Below are positions 25,074 to 31,745 of a stretch of 32,609 bases of DNA, piece by piece. The notes beneath the pieces are model-generated. The model was not told where the DNA came from. It did no database searches and saw nothing but the letters and a program-made list of their open reading frames with translations. Position 1 is the first letter of the stretch, and the number at the start of each line of letters is the position of its first letter. The DNA is from Lacinutrix sp. Its GTDB lineage: Bacteria > Bacteroidota > Bacteroidia > Flavobacteriales > Flavobacteriaceae. A program made the position numbers and the translations under genes. The DNA lies in the NCBI RefSeq assembly GCF_023299985.1, contig NZ_JALZVX010000103.1, positions 1-32,609 of the forward strand, given 5' to 3'.

Positions 25074-26222
25074 GTGCTAAAAAAATTGAAAACAAATCCC
25101 TTAAATTTTGACGTTATAATTATTGGTGGTGGATTGGCTGGTTTATCTAGTGCTATTCACTTATCTAAGTCCAAATTGGACGTTTTAGTTATAGAAAAAA
25201 ACAGTTATCCAAAGCATAAAGTTTGTGGCGAATATATTAGTAACGAAGTCCTGCCATATTTTGAGTTTTTAGGTATTGATGTGTTTAAACTAGGAGCAAA
25301 AAAAATTAACCGTTTTGAGTTATCGACGCCCAAAAATAAAGTCGTTAAAGCTAATCTACCACTTGGTGGTTTTGGTATTAGTAGATTTTGTTTGGACTTT
25401 GAACTGTCAAAAAAAGCAACAGACAATCAAGCAATTATTAGTCAAGACACTGTAGAAGATATCCAGTTTTTAAACGATAGATTTTCTGTTAAGACAAAAC
25501 TAACAACTTATACTTCCACAATAGTAATTGGCGCTTATGGTAAACGTGCTAATTTAGATGTGAAGATTAATAGAAATTTTATTAAAAACAAATCACCATT
25601 TCTAGCAGTTAAAACACATTTAATAGGAAATTTTCCTGAAGATTTAGTGGCACTTCACAATTTTGATGGTGGTTACTGTGGGCTTTCAAAAGTAGAAAAC
25701 AATAGTATAAATGTTTGTTATATTACAGATATTGAAGCTTTTAAAAAGCATAGAGATATAGAGGATTTTCAGCAAAAAGTAGTCTTTAAAAATAGTGCCT
25801 TAAAAGCAGTTTTCAAAAACTCAAAATCAGTTTTCAAAACACCTTTGACAATTAGTCAAATTTCTTTTGAAACTAAAAATCCAATCGAGAATCACATAAT
25901 AATGTGTGGTGATACTGCAGGTATGATACATCCATTGTGTGGCAACGGAATGAGTATTGCAATACGTAGTGCGCAAATAGCATCTTTACTTATAATTCAA
26001 TTTTTTAATGGCGAAATAAAAGATAGACAAGCATTAGAAAAACAGTATCTTAGAGAATGGAATACCGAATTTAAATCCCGTTTAAAAACAGGTCATATCG
26101 TTGCTAATTTGTTTAGTAAAAATAGAATAGCTGAGGTTTTAATTAGTATTACAAAATTAATTCCAAGTATTCTGCCACAAATTATTAAACGTACACATGG
26201 TAAAATAATGACAGTTAAATGA
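25074..26222 (+). CDS. FAD-dependent oxidoreductase of the geranylgeranyl-reductase/hydroxylase type
   Basis: 382 residues from a GTG start. The N-terminal FAD motif is VIIIGGGLAGLSSAIHLSK with VLVIEKN after it. Then comes YPKHKVCGEYISNEVL, the Cys-Gly-Glu segment typical of the geranylgeranyl-reductase-like flavoprotein family. The second FAD motif is MCGDTAGMIHPLCGNGMSIA (about 281-300). Family members hydroxylate aromatics or reduce double bonds. It overlaps the methyltransferase gene by ATGA and precedes the type III PKS. Inferred role: tailoring the PKS product, for example ring hydroxylation, as the flavoprotein SrsC does for alkylresorcinols in Streptomyces. Reductase activity on a polyene or prenyl chain is the main alternative. 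Confidence 0.78.
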   Translation: MLKKLKTNPLNFDVIIIGGGLAGLSSAIHLSKSKLDVLVIEKNSYPKHKVCGEYISNEVLPYFEFLGIDVFKLGAKKINRFELSTPKNKVVKANLPLGGFGISRFCLDFELSKKATDNQAIISQDTVEDIQFLNDRFSVKTKLTTYTSTIVIGAYGKRANLDVKINRNFIKNKSPFLAVKTHLIGNFPEDLVALHNFDGGYCGLSKVENNSINVCYITDIEAFKKHRDIEDFQQKVVFKNSALKAVFKNSKSVFKTPLTISQISFETKNPIENHIIMCGDTAGMIHPLCGNGMSIAIRSAQIASLLIIQFFNGEIKDRQALEKQYLREWNTEFKSRLKTGHIVANLFSKNRIAEVLISITKLIPSILPQIIKRTHGKIMTVK

Positions 26223-26935
26223 GTTTGTTAGTAAGCACAAAATTTAGAAGCGAAGAAGAAGAAATCATGGATGATTTGGATTATAATGGTCCAATACTTC
26301 ATGATGCTTTAGATAAATTAGCAAAAATTAACCAATGGTTAGGCGGAAATATTGTGACCATAAATGGCTTAAAAAAAGCACTAAAAAACCATCCTAAAAA
26401 AGAGCGAATAACAATCATTGATTTAGGTTGCGGTGGAGGAGATATTTTAAGAGAAATATCACAATTTGGAAAGAAAAATAACTATAATTTTAATTTAATA
26501 GGTATTGACGCAAATCCACATACAGTTAATTATGCTAATATATTATCGCAAAATTACGATAATGTAATTTTTAAAACAATTGATATTTTTTCAGAAGAAT
26601 TTAATGCACTAAAATATGATTTAGTTTTAACCACATTATTTCTACACCATTTTAAAGAAGATGCGCTAATATCCTTTTTAAAACCAGTTTTAGAAAAAGC
26701 AAAACTAGGTATAGTCATTAACGATTTACATAGACATAAATTAGCCTATTACCTGTTTAAATTATTAAGTACAACAATCAAAAACAAAACAATAGTTGAA
26801 GACGGATTAACGTCTGTTTTAAGAGGATTTAAAAGAGAAGAACTAAAATCTATTTCAGAAAAAATAAATGCAAATTATCAAATACAATGGAAGTGGGCTT
26901 TTCGTTTCCAATGGATATTAAAAAGAAATAATTAG
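26219..26935 (+). CDS. Class I SAM-dependent methyltransferase
   Basis: 238 residues. Motif I IIDLGCGGGDILREI (about 66-80), an acidic end to strand 2 (LIGIDANPHTVNYA) and a post-motif YDLVLTTLFLHHF (about 139-151) define a Rossmann methyltransferase. The C-terminal helix-rich part has an YYLFKLLSTTI stretch that may contact a hydrophobic substrate. It is translationally coupled to the flavoprotein (4-base overlap) and lies 54 bases before the type III PKS gene. The trio looks like one functional set, so the likely job is O- or C-methylation of the polyketide. The acceptor position cannot be told. Confidence 0.85.
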   Translation: MSLLVSTKFRSEEEEIMDDLDYNGPILHDALDKLAKINQWLGGNIVTINGLKKALKNHPKKERITIIDLGCGGGDILREISQFGKKNNYNFNLIGIDANPHTVNYANILSQNYDNVIFKTIDIFSEEFNALKYDLVLTTLFLHHFKEDALISFLKPVLEKAKLGIVINDLHRHKLAYYLFKLLSTTIKNKTIVEDGLTSVLRGFKREELKSISEKINANYQIQWKWAFRFQWILKRNN

Positions 26936-26937
26936 TT

Positions 26938-26974
26938 CTCAGTGAATCTCTGTAAAAACTCAGTGATACTCTGT
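26938..26974 (+). repeat. Direct repeat of 16 bases before the PKS gene
   Basis: CTCAGTGAATCTCTGT (26938-26953) and CTCAGTGATACTCTGT (26959-26974) are identical except for two adjacent bases, separated by AAAAA. They sit between the methyltransferase stop and the PKS start (26990). They could be a regulator site or a dispersed flavobacterial intergenic repeat. Confidence 0.6.
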
Positions 26975-26989
26975 TTAATAAAAATATAA

Positions 26990-28042
26990 ATGAGCGTAAA
27001 AATAACAGCAGTAGCAAAACAACTACCAAAATACACTAGAGAAACTAAAGATATTATTCCGTATTTAAATCTTTGGATGACTGGACAGGATGAACGTTTT
27101 CAACGTAAAGTCATTAAACTTTTTGAAGGTGCTGGTGTAGACAAACGTTATTCTATTATGGATGCTGAAGAAGTTTTTACAAACACGTCTTTTCAAGAAA
27201 AGAATGATATTTATTCCAGAGAAGTTGTCAAGTTAGCAGAACAATCCTTAGTAAAAGCACTAGATAAAGCAGCGCTAAAACCAACAGATATAGACTACAT
27301 TATTACTGTAAGTTGTACAGGAATTATGATTCCGTCAATAGATGCTTATCTAATTAATAACCTAAAAATGAAACAGGATATTGTTAGATTACCTGTTACA
27401 GAAATGGGTTGCGCAGCAGGAGTCTCAGGTATTATTTATGCCAAAAATTTTTTAAAGGCAAACCCTAACAAACGCGCAGCAGTAATTGCAGTAGAGTCAC
27501 CAACAGCAACTTTTCAGTTAGACGATTTTTCTATGGTTAACATTGTTAGTGCTGCCATTTTTGGTGATGGAGCAGCAAGTGTTATTTTGTCCTCTTATGA
27601 AGAGGAAATAGGACCTAAAATAGTTGATGAAGCCATGTATCATTTTTATGATGCCGAAACCATGATGGGTTTTAAATTGGTAAATACAGGATTACAAATG
27701 ATTTTGGATAAGGCTGTTCCAGAAACTATTTCAGAGCATTTTCCTAAAATCGTACATCCTTTTTTAGAACGAAATAACCTTTCTATTAAGGATATTGATC
27801 ATCTTATTTTTCATCCAGGAGGAAAGAAAATAGTACAAACTGTAGAAGACTTATTTGGGTCTTTGGGTAAAAATATAGACGATACAAAAGAAACGTTAAG
27901 ACTTTATGGTAACATGAGTAGTGCAACTGTATTGTACGTTTTAGAACGTTTTATGGATAAGCAATTACCAAAAGGAGACAGAGGTTTAATGCTAAGTTTT
28001 GGGCCAGGTTTTTCGGCACAACGTATATTATTGGAATGGTAA
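26990..28042 (+). CDS. Type III polyketide synthase (chalcone/stilbene synthase family)
   Basis: 350 residues. It is a thiolase-fold homodimer that extends an acyl starter with malonyl-CoA and cyclises the product on one active site, without a built-in ACP. The catalytic triad is clear: Cys141 in VTEMGCAAGVSG, His275 in HLIFHPGGKK and Asn308 in YGNMSSATVLYV. The C-terminal LSFGPGFSAQ is the GFGPG loop. The N-terminal FQRKVIKLFEGAGVDKRY is typical of the family and distinguishes it from FabH. Neighbours are a flavoprotein and methyltransferase upstream, and ER, DH, KS, ACP and PPTase genes downstream. Inference: the starter is a long or special acyl chain from those enzymes and the product is an alkylresorcinol or alkylpyrone. 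Confidence 0.93.
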   Translation: MSVKITAVAKQLPKYTRETKDIIPYLNLWMTGQDERFQRKVIKLFEGAGVDKRYSIMDAEEVFTNTSFQEKNDIYSREVVKLAEQSLVKALDKAALKPTDIDYIITVSCTGIMIPSIDAYLINNLKMKQDIVRLPVTEMGCAAGVSGIIYAKNFLKANPNKRAAVIAVESPTATFQLDDFSMVNIVSAAIFGDGAASVILSSYEEEIGPKIVDEAMYHFYDAETMMGFKLVNTGLQMILDKAVPETISEHFPKIVHPFLERNNLSIKDIDHLIFHPGGKKIVQTVEDLFGSLGKNIDDTKETLRLYGNMSSATVLYVLERFMDKQLPKGDRGLMLSFGPGFSAQRILLEW

Positions 28043-28070
28043 TACTGAAGACAAAATATAGTTAAACTCT

Positions 28071-28092
28071 CATGCTGAGCTTGTCGAAGCAT
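28071..28092 (+). repeat. REP-like hairpin (ATGCT stem variant)
   Basis: ATGCT (28072-28076), the shared 11-base core GAGCTTGTCGA (28077-28087) and AGCAT (28088-28092). The stem sequence differs from the other copies but stays complementary. It lies between the PKS and SDR genes. Confidence 0.7.
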
Positions 28093-28111
28093 CTCTTTTT
28101 AAAAATAAATA

Positions 28112-28906
28112 ATGAAAGACTTTCAACATAAAAATTATTGGGCACTCATTTTAGGTGGATCAAGCGGATTGGGTTTGGCGACTGCAAAAAAGCTAGCCAA
28201 ACACGGAATGAATATTTGTATTATTCATAGAAATTCTAGAACGCAAGAAGCACAAATTAATTCAGAATTCAACGAAATTAAAGCTGAAGACATTCAGTTT
28301 AAATCTTATAACGTTGATGCCTTTAAAGCTGAAAAACGAGAACAAATTATTTCAGATTTAAAAGAAATATTAGGTGCTGAAGGAAAAATAAGAACATTAG
28401 TTCATAGTGTGGCCAAAGGAAATTTAAAACCTATGTTGGATGACCAAAAACCAACGCTTAAAAATGACGACTTCAATTTAACAATCAACGCCATGGCTAT
28501 TAGTTTGTTTGATTGGACTAAAGCTGTTTTTGAAGCTAAATTATTTGCTTCAGATTCAAGAATAGTCAGTTTTTCAAGTGAAGGAAATACCAAAGCATGG
28601 AAAAATTACGCAGCAGTATCTGCAGCAAAAGTTACTTTAGAAGCCATTACTAGAAACATCGCTTTAGAGTTTGCACCTTTTGGTATTAGAGCCAATTGCA
28701 TTCAAGCAGGAGTTACAGATACAGCGTCTTTACGCATGATTCCTGGTAGTGATAAAATTAAAGAACACAGTTTACTTCGTAATCCATTTAAGCGATTAAC
28801 ACAACCAGAAGATGTAGCAAACGCAGTGTATTTATTATGTAAAGATGAAGCAGCTTGGATTAATGGTTGTGTAATTCCTGTGGATGGAGGAGAACATATT
28901 AGTTAG
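28112..28906 (+). CDS. SDR-family enoyl-ACP reductase-like protein
   Basis: 264 residues. The NAD(P) motif is LILGGSSGLGLATAKKLA (13-30). The catalytic pair is Tyr166 and Lys173 in NYAAVSAAK, with six residues between them. That Y-x6-K spacing is the mark of FabI/FabL enoyl reductases, whereas ketoreductases such as FabG use Y-x3-K. Also visible are LVHSVAKGNL (about 96-105), FAPFGIRANCIQAGVTDT and a WINGCVIPVDGG end. It would reduce a trans-2-enoyl thioester on the ACP made in this locus. Reduction of another unsaturated intermediate remains possible. Lies between two REP-like clusters. Confidence 0.82.
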   Translation: MKDFQHKNYWALILGGSSGLGLATAKKLAKHGMNICIIHRNSRTQEAQINSEFNEIKAEDIQFKSYNVDAFKAEKREQIISDLKEILGAEGKIRTLVHSVAKGNLKPMLDDQKPTLKNDDFNLTINAMAISLFDWTKAVFEAKLFASDSRIVSFSSEGNTKAWKNYAAVSAAKVTLEAITRNIALEFAPFGIRANCIQAGVTDTASLRMIPGSDKIKEHSLLRNPFKRLTQPEDVANAVYLLCKDEAAWINGCVIPVDGGEHIS

Positions 28907-28910
28907 TCAA

Positions 28911-28931
28911 ATTCCTGCGCAGGCAGGAATC
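28911..28931. repeat. REP-like palindrome ATTCCTGCG...GGCAGGAAT
   Basis: ATTCCTGC and GCAGGAAT form an 8-bp stem around GCAG. It begins 5 bases after the SDR stop codon. A second copy with loop GAAG lies at 28983. Confidence 0.75.
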
Positions 28932-28982
28932 TTATAATAATAACTAGTGTTTATTTTTAAACAATAAAAAATTAGTCGGTTT

Positions 28983-29007
28983 GTCATTCCTGCGAAGGCA
29001 GGAATCC
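28983..29007. repeat. Second copy of the ATTCCTGC palindrome
   Basis: GTCATTCCTGCGAAGGCAGG followed by AATCC. The 8-bp stem is identical to the copy at 28911 and the loop is changed. A degenerate relative is at 9939-9962. This motif is common in intergenic DNA of many bacteria. Confidence 0.75.
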
Positions 29008-29025
29008 ACTTATTTAAAATGAAAT

Positions 29026-29466
29026 ATGAACAGTAAACAAATCATAAACCTTTTACCATACCAACAACCTTTTCTATTCGTTGAAGAACTAACCACGATT
29101 TCAAACGAAGGAATAACAGGAAATTACACCTTCAAAAAAAACGAACATTTCTACAAAGGACATTTCAAAGACAATCCAATTACACCTGGTGTTATTTTAA
29201 CAGAATGCATGGCACAAATAGGCGTAGTCTGTTTAGGTGTTTATATGTTGAAAGACGAAGTTTCCGAAGAAAACAAACCACAAATAGCATTAACATCAAG
29301 TCAAGTAGATTTCTTTTTACCAGTATTTCCTGGAGAAAAAGTAACTGTAGTTTCAGAGAAAGAAGTGTTTAGGTTTAATAAGTTGAAATGTAACGTGAAG
29401 TTATTTAATGAGAAGAATGAACTGGTTTGTAGAGGAAAAATCTCAGGAATGATGAAGATAGTGTAA
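29026..29466 (+). CDS. FabZ-like 3-hydroxyacyl-ACP dehydratase (hotdog fold)
   Basis: 146 residues, the size of FabZ. The active-site motifs are FYKGHFKDNPITPGVILTE with His46 and, on the central helix, Glu60, then CMAQIG. The opening LLPYQQPFLFVEELTTIS matches the LPHRYPFLLVD start of FabZ. It would dehydrate 3-hydroxyacyl-ACP to the enoyl form for the reductase at 28112. That a second FabZ-like gene sits here, away from the general fatty-acid genes, suggests a dedicated pathway. No ketoreductase gene is in the locus, so the host FabG may supply that step. Confidence 0.87.
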   Translation: MNSKQIINLLPYQQPFLFVEELTTISNEGITGNYTFKKNEHFYKGHFKDNPITPGVILTECMAQIGVVCLGVYMLKDEVSEENKPQIALTSSQVDFFLPVFPGEKVTVVSEKEVFRFNKLKCNVKLFNEKNELVCRGKISGMMKIV

Positions 29467-29490
29467 AGCCAAATATAATTGATACTGTCA

Positions 29491-29509
29491 CACTGAGCTT
29501 GTCGAAGTG
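29491..29509 (+). repeat. REP-like hairpin (CACT/AGTG variant)
   Basis: CACT-GAGCTTGTCGA-AGTG, preceded by TGTCA. Lies 25 bases after the dehydratase stop and 27 before the ketosynthase start. Confidence 0.75.
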
Positions 29510-29535
29510 TTTGTCGTAATTATAAAAATAAAAAA

Positions 29536-30810
29536 TTGAAAAAAAACAGAGTCGTCATAACAGGTTTAGGAGTCGTAGCACCAAATGGTGTTGGTCTCGA
29601 AGCGTTTAGTAAAGCCATAAAAAATGGCGAATCTGGAATTACGTTTCATCAACAATTAGCAGACTTAAATTTTTCGTGCTGTATTGGTGGTATTCCTAAT
29701 ATTTCTGAAGAAAAAAAATTAGAATATTTAACACCTTTACAACTTAGAGGCTTTAATAGTTCTGGTATTTTATATGGTTGTATTGCAGGTAGGGATGCAT
29801 GGAAAGATGCAGGGTTTACAATAGATAAAAACAGCGACTTAGATTTTAATAGCGGAACCGTTTTTGGAACAGGAACTTCTGGAGTCGAAAAATTTAGAGA
29901 AGCTATTTACAAGCTAGATGATAAGCAAGTAAAGCGACTAGGAAGCACAGTTGTAGTACAAACTATGGCTAGCGGAATTAGTGCTTTTTTAGGTGGAATA
30001 CTAGGCTTGGGAAATCAAGTTACAACAAATTCTTCTGCATGCACAACAGGAACCGAAGCTATTTTAATGGGTTACGAGCGCATTAAAAACGGACTAGCAA
30101 AACGTATGCTAGTTGGAAGTTGCAGTGACGATGGACCATATATTTGGGGAGGTTTTGATGCTATGCGTGTGATGACATACAAACATAATGAGACACCAAA
30201 ACAAGGCTCAAGACCAATGTGTGCAACAGCATCTGGATTTGTGCCTGGATCTGGAGCAGGTGCTTTAGTTTTAGAATCGTTAGAAAGCGCATTAGAACGA
30301 AAAGCAACTATTTACGCTGAGGTTTTAGGCGGAAACATTAATTCTGGTGGACAACGAGATGGTGGAACCATGACTGCTCCAAATGCTAAAGCTGTGCAGC
30401 GTTGTATTAAAGATGCCATTAAAAACGCTAATATTTCAGCCGAAGAAATAGATACTATAAATGGACATTTAACAGCAACCTCAAAAGATAGTTTAGAGAT
30501 TGAAAATTGGACAAAAGCATTAAATAGAAAAGGAACAGGTTTTCCGTACATTAATTCTTTAAAGTCTATGGTTGGTCATTGCTTAGCAGCAGCTGGAAGC
30601 ATAGAAAGCGTAGCAACTGTGTTACAATTAAAAGAACAGTTTGTGTTTCCTAATGTTAATTGCGATACTATTCATCCAGAAATTTCAGCATTAATTTCCG
30701 AAGAAAAAATTGTAAAAAAACTTAAAGAAACGAACCTTAATATTGCAGCTAAAGCTAGTTTTGGTTTTGGTGACGTTAATGGTTGTGTTATCTTTAAGAG
30801 ATATAATTAA
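29536..30810 (+). CDS. FabF-type 3-ketoacyl-ACP synthase (KAS II-like)
   Basis: 424 residues from a TTG start; the N-terminus KKNRVVITGLGVVAPNGVG is the usual one. The Cys-His-His triad is present: Cys169 in TNSSACTTGTEA, His311 in NGHLTATSKDS and His348 in SMVGHCLAAAGS. The wording around His311 differs from the NAHGTST of housekeeping FabF, and the end ASFGFGDVNGCVIF also diverges, both pointing to a specialised enzyme. It condenses malonyl-ACP with an acyl-ACP, here probably on the ACP encoded at 31491. No fused acyltransferase or chain-length-factor partner is nearby. In the uninterrupted locus it would directly precede the ACP gene. Confidence 0.9.
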   Translation: MKKNRVVITGLGVVAPNGVGLEAFSKAIKNGESGITFHQQLADLNFSCCIGGIPNISEEKKLEYLTPLQLRGFNSSGILYGCIAGRDAWKDAGFTIDKNSDLDFNSGTVFGTGTSGVEKFREAIYKLDDKQVKRLGSTVVVQTMASGISAFLGGILGLGNQVTTNSSACTTGTEAILMGYERIKNGLAKRMLVGSCSDDGPYIWGGFDAMRVMTYKHNETPKQGSRPMCATASGFVPGSGAGALVLESLESALERKATIYAEVLGGNINSGGQRDGGTMTAPNAKAVQRCIKDAIKNANISAEEIDTINGHLTATSKDSLEIENWTKALNRKGTGFPYINSLKSMVGHCLAAAGSIESVATVLQLKEQFVFPNVNCDTIHPEISALISEEKIVKKLKETNLNIAAKASFGFGDVNGCVIFKRYN

Positions 30811-30816
30811 TCAATG

Positions 30817-30914
30817 GTCTTAGACAGGCTCAGACTGACAAATAGTTTCAATTTTGGCTTGACTACTACATTGCCAATTGTAAGTTCTAATGTCACACTG
30901 AGCTTGTCGAAGTG
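30817..30914. repeat. Repeat block A: two opposed REP-like hairpins flanking a 57-base core
   Basis: Left hairpin 30817-30835 is the reverse-oriented variant (GTCT/AGAC stem). Right hairpin 30896-30914 is CACT-GAGCTTGTCGA-AGTG in forward orientation. Between them lies a segment with its own imperfect stem (CAATTTTGGC with GCCAATTG). Bases 30828-30884 are identical to 31269-31325 in block B. The block ends 26 bases before the GIY-YIG reading frame. Confidence 0.85.
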
Positions 30915-30940
30915 CCAACAATAATTCAAGAAATATAAAA

Positions 30941-31246
30941 ATGAAATTCTACTACGTTTAGATATTATTACGTGCAGACAAAACGTATTACACAGGAATG
31001 ACTAATGATTTAGAAAGGCGAGTATCTCAGCATAAATCTGGGTACAAAAAAGACTCGTATACTGCAACAAGACTACCTGTTAAGTTACCTTGGTATTTAC
31101 AATGTGAAAACCCAAAAGAAGCTATTAAAATTGAAAAACAAATAAAAGGTTGGTCTCAAAGAAAGAAAAGAGCATTAATTAATGAAAACTGGGATGATTT
31201 AGTCGAATTTTCAAAGAATTATAAGGAAAATGATAACCATATATAA
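30941..31246 (+). pseudogene. GIY-YIG endonuclease-like gene with an amber codon in the GIY motif
   Basis: From the ATG at 30941 the frame reads MKFYYV, a TAG stop at 30959-30961, then ILLRADKTYYTGMTNDLERR and on to 31246. This is the small single-domain GIY-YIG family (YhbQ-like, about 100 residues): YYVYIL normally supplies GIY, YYTG supplies YIG, NDLERRVSQHKSG carries the catalytic Arg, and Glu lies in AIKIEKQIKGWSQRKKRAL. The stop replaces the conserved Tyr of VYIL, a one-base change from TAC or TAT. Translation from the ATG at 30998 would give 82 residues lacking the GIY strand and so probably inactive. The gene interrupts a biosynthetic run and is bracketed by repeat blocks A and B. Confidence 0.85.
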
Positions 31247-31257
31247 TTGATGGTGTT

Positions 31258-31356
31258 GTCTTCGACAAGCTCAGACTGACAAATAGTTTCAATTTTGGCT
31301 TGACTACTACATTGCCAATTGTAAGATTTAATGTCACAAAAAGCCTCTCGAAGCTT
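31258..31356. repeat. Repeat block B: second copy of the hairpin-core-hairpin unit
   Basis: Left hairpin 31258-31276 (GTCT/AGAC stem around the reversed core). The core 31269-31325 is identical over 57 bases to block A. The right hairpin (about 31333-31356, CACAAAAAGCCTCTCGAAGC) is degenerate. Same orientation as block A, so A and B are direct repeats flanking the GIY-YIG gene. Confidence 0.85.
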
Positions 31357-31438
31357 TAAAAACAGTATAGTTTTCAATTTAACTTTGGTAACTATAGTAT
31401 AGTAAAATGGATATTGACAAATAAGTACAGTAATGTCA

Positions 31439-31457
31439 CACTGAGCTTGTCGAAGTG
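31439..31457 (+). repeat. REP-like hairpin (CACT/AGTG variant)
   Basis: CACT-GAGCTTGTCGA-AGTG preceded by AATGTCA, as in block A. It lies 33 bases before the ACP start. The 244-base gap 31247-31490 holds this and block B and no gene. Confidence 0.75.
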
Positions 31458-31490
31458 CTAAAAAATTATGATATTTAAAAAAGAAAAAAC

Positions 31491-31745
31491 ATGAATAAAG
31501 AAGAATTAATAACTAAATTAAAAACCATTGTACAACCCTATATCCAAGATGAAGAAGCTTTTGCCAACCTCTCTGAAGAGACCGATTTTATAAACGATTT
31601 AAAAATAAATTCAGCTAATTTAGTAGATGTTATTTTAGATGTTGAAGACGAGTTTGATATCAGGATTGAAAACGACGATATGGAAAAAATGACGTCTGTA
31701 AAAGCAGCAATGGATATTGTAAACGAAAAGTTAGCTGTAAAATGA
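31491..31745 (+). CDS. Acyl carrier protein
   Basis: 84 residues, acidic, four-helix ACP pattern. The phosphopantetheine site is Ser41 in FINDLKINSANLVDVILDVE. The usual Asp-Ser-Leu is replaced by Asn-Ser-Ala, so it is a divergent, probably pathway-specific carrier and not the housekeeping AcpP. Helix III (DIRIENDDMEKMTSVKAAMD) is typical. Its stop overlaps the start of the PPTase gene (ATGA), which indicates that this enzyme loads this carrier. It presumably presents chains to the KS, DH and ER encoded upstream and hands the product to the type III PKS. Confidence 0.9.
   Translation: MNKEELITKLKTIVQPYIQDEEAFANLSEETDFINDLKINSANLVDVILDVEDEFDIRIENDDMEKMTSVKAAMDIVNEKLAVK

Noticed and set aside
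30998-31246. A normal 82-residue GIY-YIG protein starting at the ATG at 30998
   Set aside because: The GIY strand is encoded upstream of this ATG in the same frame, interrupted only by TAG. The shorter form would lack half of the family's defining motif.
28071-31457. CRISPR array made of the repeated GAGCTTGTCGA units
   Set aside because: Spacing is irregular, copies lie in both orientations and between genes, and there are no uniform spacers or cas genes.
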